From NCBI GenBank assembly GCA_963788085.1, contig CAWBFS010000071.1:1-64000 (forward strand): 64,000 nt of DNA. Direction: 5' to 3'. The translations under genes and the position numbers were made by a program. The notes beneath the pieces were generated by a model that saw only the letters and a list, made by a program, of their open reading frames with translations, was not told the DNA's origin and made no database searches. The stretch comes from AP-15 sp963788085 (lineage in GTDB: Bacteria > Pseudomonadota > Alphaproteobacteria > ATCC43930 > CGMCC-115725). This document shows, piece by piece, positions 58,955-64,000 of the stretch (position 1 is the first letter of the stretch; every line of letters starts with the position of its first letter).

Positions 58955-60686
58955 ATGATCCGTCAACTGCGGCTTTTTTCAGGTCTGGTGATGCTCGCCT
59001 ATGTGACGATGCATCTCCTCAACCACGCCGCCGGCCTGATCTCGCTCCAGGCGATGGAAGACGTGCTGTGGTACATCTTCCGAATCTGGTCGAACCGCCC
59101 GGCGCAGGCGCTGCTCTACGGCAGCTTCCTCGTTCATTACGGACTATCGCTATGGGCCCTCTGGCAGCGGCGCAGCTTGCGGCTGCGGCCGTCCGAGCTC
59201 AGCCAGATCTTTCTCGGCTTTGCGATCCCGATCCTGCTCGCGCGCCACGTCGTGGGCACGCGAATCTCCGACGATTTCTTCCACACCGATACCGGCTATT
59301 ACGCCTATCTGCTGTGGGTTTATTTCGTCGAATCACCCGGACACGGCTACTGGCAGATGCTGGCTCTCGTCGTGGCGTGGAGCCATGCGATGATCGGCCT
59401 GCATTTCTGGCTGCGGGTGCGGCCCTGGTATTCGCGCCTCCAGCCGGTGGCGCTCGTCCTCGCCGTGCTCGTCCCGGTGCTGTCCCTGCTCGGCATGATC
59501 GAAGCCGGCCGGCATGTGGCGGCACTAGCGGCAGATCCGAATTGGACGCACGAAGCGTTCGCCCGCATGACCCTGCCCTCGCCGGAAGCCAAGCGTGCGC
59601 TGCAGCAGATCACCGCCGGGCTCAGCTGGTTTTTCGGCGGCGTCGTCGCCGCCGTTCTGCTGGCGCGGATCGGGCGCCGCGCCTGGCGCCGCCGCCACGG
59701 CGTCGTGCGGATCGGCTATTCCGACGGCCGCTGGGTCGAGGTCACGCCCGGCACCAGCGTGCTCGAAGCGAGCCGGATCGCCGGGATCCCGCACGCCTCG
59801 GTATGCGGCGGCCGCGGCCGTTGCTCGACCTGCCGTGTGCGGGTGCGCGGTGAAGTGCACAGCACGGATCCGCCTTCCGCCAACGAAATGCGCGTGCTGC
59901 GCCGCATCGGCGCGGGGCCCAACATCCGCCTCGCCTGCATGCTGCGCCCGCGCGGCGCGGTCGAAGTGACCCCCCTGCTGCCGCCGCTGGCGATTGCCGC
60001 CGACGGACGCAGCCGGGTCGATTTCATGCAGGGCAGCGAGCGCGAGATCGCGATCCTGTTCGCCGACATCCGGGACTTCACTGCGCTCGCCGAGGGCCGG
60101 CTCCCCTACGACGTCGTGTTTGTCCTCAACCGCTATTTCTCGGCGATGGGACGCGCGATCGAAAGCGCGGGAGGGCGCGTCGACAAGTTCATCGGCGACG
60201 GGGTGATGGCGCTCTTCGGCATCGAGAGCGGTGCGCAGGCCGGCTGCCGCGAGGCGCTCGCCGCCGCACGGCTGATGTCGGAGCGGCTGGCGGAACTCAA
60301 TGCGTTCGTTGCGGGCGGAGCTCGACCGCCCGCTGCGCATCGGCATCGGCATCCATTGCGGGCCGGTGATCGTCGGCGAGATGGGCTACGGCAAGGCCGC
60401 CGCGATCACCGCGATCGGCGATGCCGTCAACACCGCCAGCCGGCTCGAAGAGCTCACCAAGGATTATGATTGCGAGCTCGTCGTCTCCGACGAGACCGTC
60501 GCTCGCGCCGGTCTCGATTTTTCGGAATTTCCGCATCACGAGATCGAGATCCGCGGCAAGCGGGAGATGCTTGCGGTTACAACCTTCAATCGCGCCGCCG
60601 ACCTGCCTCCTCCCGGCGCCGCCCCGATCCATCGCAGCGAGCCGGCTGTCGCGACCCCCACCCCCGTGCCCGCCGATCCCCGCTGA
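58955..60686 (+). CDS. Membrane adenylate cyclase with histidine-rich (heme-like) anchor and [2Fe-2S] domain, one frameshift
   Basis: About 577 residues. An N-terminal domain with about six helices places His20, His24, His61, His98, His144 and His150 in or near membranes, resembling the SdhC-like diheme b anchor of Sinorhizobium CyaC. Residues about 250-345 form a ferredoxin domain with C284-x5-C290-x2-C293-x34-C328. The class III cyclase domain has ILFADIRDFTAL and FIGDGVMALFG (metal aspartates), then after a frame change near 60310 IGIGIHCGPVIVGEMG and AITAIGDAVNTASRLEE. The protein likely makes cAMP in response to quinone or iron-sulfur redox state; this is inference. Confidence 0.88.
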
Positions 60687-60736
60687 CAGGCGCCAGTGAC
60701 GAGCCGCAAGAAACGGGCGAGGAGCCTCCGTGGTGA

Positions 60737-62037
60737 TTATTTCTTGAACAGCTTCTCAAACCCGGCCCAGCACGCGTCGTAATCGCGCTGCAGAGCCTCG
60801 GTTTCGAGCGCGAAGCGGGTCGGCCGGATCACCAGGCGGGTCTCGAACATAAAGGCGAGCGTGTCCTCGACCTTCTGTGGCGCGAGGTCGGCGGCGACCG
60901 CCTTCTCGAAGGTCGCCCGGTCGGGGCCGTGAGCGGACATGCAATTGTGCAGCGAGGCGCCCCTGGGGCGAACCCCTCGGCCTTGGCGTCATAGACGCCG
61001 TGCACGAGGCCCATGAACTCGCTCATGGTGTTGCGGTGGAACCAGGGCGGCCGGAAGGTGTGCTCGGCGACCAGCCAGCGCGGCGGAAAGATCACGAAAT
61101 CGCAATTGGCGGTGCCGGGCACATCGCTAGGCGAGGTCAGGACAGTAAAGATCGACGGGTCCGGATGATCGAAACTGACCGTGCCGATCGTATTGAAGAG
61201 CGCGAGATCGTAGACATAGGGCGCGTAGTTGCCGTGCCAGGCCACGACGTCGAGCGGCGAGTGGTCGAGTTCGGTGGCCCATAAATTGCCCTCGAATTTG
61301 GCGACTACCTGGGTGGGCTCGTCGCGGTCTTCGAAAGCGGCGACAGGTGCGCGGAAGTCGCGCGGGTTGGCGAGGCCGTTGGCGCCGATCGGGCCCAATT
61401 CGGGCAATCGGAAGAGGGCGCCGTAATTTTCGCAGACATAGCCTCGTGCGCGCCCATCCGGCAAATCGACGCGGAATTTGATGCCGCGCGGAACGACCGC
61501 GACCTCGCCGGGTCTTACCGCGATCACGCCGAGCTCGGTGGCAAGCCGCAGCCGTCCCAGCTGTGGGACGATCAGCAACTCGCCGTCGGCGTCGTAAAAA
61601 ACGCGGTGCTGCATCGGCTTGGTTGCGCGGTAGATGTGGATCGCAACCCCGCACCGCGCGCTCGCATCGCCGTTGCCGCCCATCGTGACGAGCCCCTCGA
61701 TGAAATCCGCCGGTTCCTCGGGGAAAGGCAGCGGGTTCCACCGCAGCCGGTTGGGCGGCGGCGGCGCGTCGTCGATCGGCGCGCTGCGGATGAGACCGTT
61801 ATCGATCCGGCGAAACGGCGGGTGCATCGCCGAAGGCCGGATGCGATAGAGCCAAGATCGCCGGTTTTCGGCGCGCGGCGCGGTGAACGGCGTGCCCGAG
61901 ATCTGCTCGGTATAAAGACCCAGGGGCGGCCGTTGCGGCGCATTCTGACTCTCGGGGAGCGCACCCGGCAGGGCCTCTGTCGCGTGCTCGTTGCCAAACC
62001 CAGTCAGGTAGGGAAGGTCTTTTTCAGTCATCGTCAT
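60737..62037 (-). CDS. hmgA: Homogentisate 1,2-dioxygenase, one frameshift
   Basis: About 433 residues, ATG 62037 (or 62031). Starts MTMTEKDLPYLTGFGNEHATEALPGALP. Iron site: His and Glu in WFHRNTMSEFMGLVHG, the last His in NCMSAHGPD. A missing base near 60965 lies between these ligands, so the sequence as given lacks the third. It opens the ring of homogentisate in tyrosine and phenylalanine breakdown. No other gene of that pathway (fahA, maiA) is in the window. The repeat at 62057-62091 adjoins the start. Confidence 0.93.
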
Positions 62038-62056
62038 TCTCGCGAGAGTGGCCCTC

Positions 62057-62205
62057 CGCGCTTTCCCGGCGAAGGAGGCTGTAATCAAATTGGCAGCATT
62101 CTCCAATCGTCGCGCCCGCGAAAGCGGGGGCTCAGAGCCTGCCCCTGGCTCGAACAGGGGGCAAGTTACTGAAATCCCTGGGTTCCCGCTTGCGTGGGAA
62201 CGACG
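62057..62205. repeat. Repeat block upstream of hmgA
   Basis: 62057-62091 read on the minus strand matches the tail of the composite palindromes (AATTTGATTACAGCCTCC). Next comes a CCCGCGAAAGCGGG-type hairpin pair at about 62111-62205. Nothing else recognisable lies between hmgA and 62225. Confidence 0.6.
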
Positions 62206-62224
62206 GAATGGGAGACTTGGGGTT

Positions 62225-62495
62225 CACTGTCGGGAAATTGATTTAAGCAGCGAAAGCAGAGCTGCAGCGAGGTGGCGCGTGTTTCGAGAGGCGCCCGCCG
62301 GGCGCTCCTCAGCATGAGGTAACCTTTGACAGCATTGGAAAACCCTCATCCTGAGGAGGCCGCCCCCGGGTCCGTCGCTGCGCGGCCCGAGGACAGGCTC
62401 CGCGGCCGTCTCGAAGAGCCTGCCCTTGCGAAGGCGGGGGACGCGCAAAGTTGATCCGGCCAATCGTCGATTTCCTGACAGCCTCCTTCGCCGGT
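62225..62495. repeat. Composite nested palindrome, copy B
   Basis: CTGTCGGGAAATTG (from about 62228) faces CGATTTCCTGACAG (62468-62481). Inside, GTGTTTCGAGA (62279-62289) faces TCTCGAA (62410-62416), and CCTCAGCATGAGG faces CCTCATCCTGAGG. It is arranged like copy A at 53541-53797 with about 60 bp more in the centre. A 62519-62710 stretch has no supported gene. Confidence 0.65.
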
Positions 62496-62712
62496 GTAGC
62501 GGGATTTGATATGAGCGATGGTGCGTCATTGCCTGATGAATTGTGTGAATCACCCTTAGCACCAGCTCGGTCGTCGAGTTCGCGTCCGCCGTCGGGTCAT
62601 CGCTCATGTCGTCCTCAGGGTGGCGAGCGTATTCTTAAGTCTCACAATCCTCTCTGAGTATTAATCTGCCAACGCTGTCGACGTGTCTGCGCCTGCCGAT
62701 CGCGGCTGCCTT

Positions 62713-63134
62713 TTAGTGTGGGCCATCTAGGGCAATGGCGCTGTGATGCCCGGTAAGGTCAATTTCGAGATGCACGCGCGTTGCCACCAGCGCCGGCACG
62801 CGAGCGCGGCGCGGCCCGTCTTCAAAGGCGACAATGCCGAGCTGCGCAAAACGCTTCAGGGTGCGGGATAGGCTTGCTTCCTTCCGGCCCGTGAGTGTCG
62901 CCAGTTCACGCATGGATGTCGGCTTATGACGCCTTATGGCGTCAAGCACGGCGAGATTCCCAGGCGACAGCAGCTTGACCATCGCCTCGGCCGAAACTGA
63001 TCGGCGGTAGCGCGGGCCGCGGTCGCCTCGCTATCGAACCACTTTTTTCGGATATCGCGCGTTGCCTGCGGATCGCAGATCACGCGCTTCGTCCACGCGG
63101 CAAATTCGCCGATGGGACCCACTTTATAAGTCAT
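62713..63134 (-). CDS. HVO_A0114/TumA-like DNA-binding antitoxin, one frameshift
   Basis: About 140 residues from ATG 63134 (MTYKVGPIGEFAAWTKRVICDP). A winged helix-turn-helix follows: AMVKLLSPGNLAVLDAIRRHKPTSMRELATLTGRKEASLSRTLKRF here seen in parts, with FEDGPRRARVPAL. A missing T in TTT near 62998 divides the leader from the winged helix. The family partners TumE toxins, and a TumE-like gene lies just upstream on the same strand. Expected to neutralise it and repress the operon. Confidence 0.72.
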
Positions 63135-63164
63135 TGGGGATGCCTTTTTCATTGAGTGTCCGTT

Positions 63165-63492
63165 TTACTCCTGCCAAAAATTATCGAGTAACTTGAGTGA
63201 CGTAGTGAACGCATAGGGACGGCCCTCGTCCTTTGGTGGTGCGGTGCCAGTGGTCATAGACAACACGCTTGTGCCTCCTGCCGCCTCGTTCGATTGGCAT
63301 GAGCGTTATCGAACCTAATCCGACGGAACACCCCCCGCCTTCGGCCGGAGCACGAGCGCGTAGCTGATGCCGTGGGGGCGCTGCGGGGTTTTCTCATAAT
63401 GTCGACATGGCAAACCCTACAATCACCCCCGGAGCCATCTCATACTCGGCGCCATCCAAGCTCAGCAGCAGCTCCAGCTCGTTTTTATGCAT
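63165..63492 (-). CDS. TumE-like toxin, several frameshifts
   Basis: About 108 residues in pieces: MHKNELELLLSLDGAEYEMA from ATG 63492, then EKTPQRPHGISYALVLRP, RIRFDNAHAN, VYDHWHRTTK, and finally PYAFTTSLKLLDNFWQE with the stop at 63165. These match, in order, the short TumE RNase family (RPHG..Y, DNAH, YDHWH, YxFT...LLxDF). At least three indels are required, so it is either inactive or poorly sequenced. Upstream of the TumA-like gene, as in known pairs. Confidence 0.6.
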
Positions 63493-63495
63493 TTA

Positions 63496-63512
63496 TTAAC
63501 ATAACATGTTAA
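63496..63512. promoter_or_regulatory. Candidate operator of the TumE/TumA-like operon
   Basis: TTAACAT (63496-63502), AAC, ATGTTAA (63506-63512): a perfect 7-bp inverted repeat in an AT-rich patch immediately upstream of the TumE-like start at 63492. A likely autoregulatory site for the winged-helix antitoxin. Confidence 0.5.
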
Positions 63513-63574
63513 GTTGTATTTGCAAGCCGATATTGATAACGTCCTTTATCGGATACTGATTGATAGGAAGCCAC

Positions 63575-63931
63575 ATGGAAGCTCTGTACGATGAATCCGG
63601 GCGAGCCTATGCATGGTTGGATGAGCCCACAGGCCGTATCTTCAGCCTGCGAGGAAAGAATATCGCGTTCATCGATGGGGACAGCGTCTATGCCTGGAGT
63701 GGGCGTCACATCGGTTGGTGGGGAGACGGCCATATCCGTGACCGGTCCGGAGCCGTGGCCGTTTTCACAGCCGGGGCTGCGTCTCTTGGTGTCGTGAAGC
63801 CCGTGACGGCTGTCAAACCAGTCCAGCCGGTGAAAGCCGTTTCGCCTGTCCGACCCGTGAAGGCCTGTGAAGCCAGTGTGCCCGGTCAATCGAATGGGCT
63901 GGTCAACATCTCTGCCGTTTTGAGCGCATGA
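63575..63931 (+). CDS. 4-fold beta-flower protein, probable 3' frameshift
   Basis: 118 residues as open. ATG 63575 follows AGGAAGCCAC. The N-terminal 65 residues show four short Trp/Asp beta repeats (LYDESGRAYAWLDEPTGRIFSL, IAFIDGDSVYAW, RHIGWWGDGHIRDRSG), typical of 4-fold beta-flower proteins, then a Val-Lys-Pro repeat tail (VVKPVTAVKPVQPVKAV). One extra G near 63865 spoils the tail. Corrected, it ends PVKPVCPVNRMGWSTSLPF. Function unknown. Confidence 0.72.
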   Translation: MEALYDESGRAYAWLDEPTGRIFSLRGKNIAFIDGDSVYAWSGRHIGWWGDGHIRDRSGAVAVFTAGAASLGVVKPVTAVKPVQPVKAVSPVRPVKACEASVPGQSNGLVNISAVLSA

Positions 63932-64000
63932 ACCAGCTCGTCCCAATCACCGCACCACGCTTGCCCGAGCTCGTCGCGGCCGCCGGCGATCGCGCCGGCA
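63928..64000 (+). CDS. Tyrosine recombinase / site-specific integrase, 5' part only
   Basis: ATG 63928 overlaps the preceding stop as ATGA. The 24 visible residues, MNQLVPITAPRLPELVAAAG plus DRAG, match the N-terminus of alphaproteobacterial XerC-like integrases found on plasmids and integrative elements. The rest is beyond the window, so catalytic residues cannot be checked. Confidence 0.6.
   Translation, partial: MNQLVPITAPRLPELVAAAGDRAG

Noticed and set aside
62224..62657. Short open frames on both strands (for example MSDDPTADANSTTEL on minus from 62607)
   Set aside because: They run into the repeat sequence and show no recognised domain or consistent start.
1..64000. tRNA or rRNA genes
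   Set aside because: No cloverleaf or rRNA core sequence was recognised by eye. A covariance-model scan would be decisive.

Overview
The window is GC-rich chromosomal DNA from an alphaproteobacterium. The strongest markers are a zeta-type F1-ATPase inhibitor (DUF1476), a PmtA-type phospholipid methyltransferase, a DUF3775 protein and several short palindromic repeats of the kind common in Hyphomicrobiales/Rhodospirillales. The genus cannot be fixed from the sequence. No rRNA, tRNA or CRISPR array was recognised. About twenty genes are broken by one-base indels, many in short homopolymers, with clean coding frame on both sides. This looks like residual sequencing error more than mass gene decay, so interrupted genes are given here over their full span.

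Layout. 1-1457: end of an amidohydrolase. 1.8-14.4 kb: a rearranged region with two copies of a secreted NHL-like protein flanking a decayed IS1182-type transposase, a HupE/UreJ-like membrane protein, a polytopic membrane/TPR protein, nikR with a perfect NikR operator facing a TonB-dependent receptor, and a decayed IS701-type transposase. 14.4-19.5 kb: a ThDP enzyme, a small zinc-ribbon protein, DUF3775, two universal stress proteins, a truncated CBS-BON gene and a cytochrome c tail. 19.5-25.1 kb: diiron protein, acyl-CoA dehydrogenase-like protein, amidase with a GatC-like partner, SDR and methyltransferase. 25.1-28.5 kb: a SAM/cyclase/AAA/TPR signalling protein. 29-32 kb: a Phd/PIN toxin-antitoxin pair between a fragment and a full copy of CoA-transferase genes, then a TauD-type dioxygenase. 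32-35.7 kb: ATPase zeta subunit, NRDE protein, purS and a hybrid histidine kinase.

35.8-40.9 kb is a four-carbon acid-sugar (D-erythronate) cluster: otnK, otnC and a substrate-binding protein on the minus strand, otnI and denD divergent. 40.9-44.7 kb holds K+/H+ antiport (CPA1) and K+ uptake (kup). 45-48.1 kb: MFS carrier, SDR and FAH-family hydrolase, probably another sugar-acid route. 48.2-53.5 kb: double cold-shock protein, pmtA, hemerythrin-like protein, two tandem MetE-like paralogues and a PPOX-fold protein. 53.8-58.8 kb: a Gld-type ABC operon (ATPase, permease, GldG-like, DUF4340) interspersed with palindromes. 58.9-60.7 kb: an adenylate cyclase with a multi-histidine membrane anchor and a [2Fe-2S] domain. 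60.7-62.0 kb: hmgA. 62.7-64 kb: a TumA/TumE-like toxin-antitoxin pair, a 4-fold beta-flower protein and the start of a tyrosine recombinase, suggesting the edge of an integrated element.

The best functional inference is a nickel-responsive outer-membrane uptake unit (NikR, its operator and the TonB receptor), possibly aided by the HupE-like protein. Next come the complete D-erythronate pathway and the redox-sensor-like cyclase.
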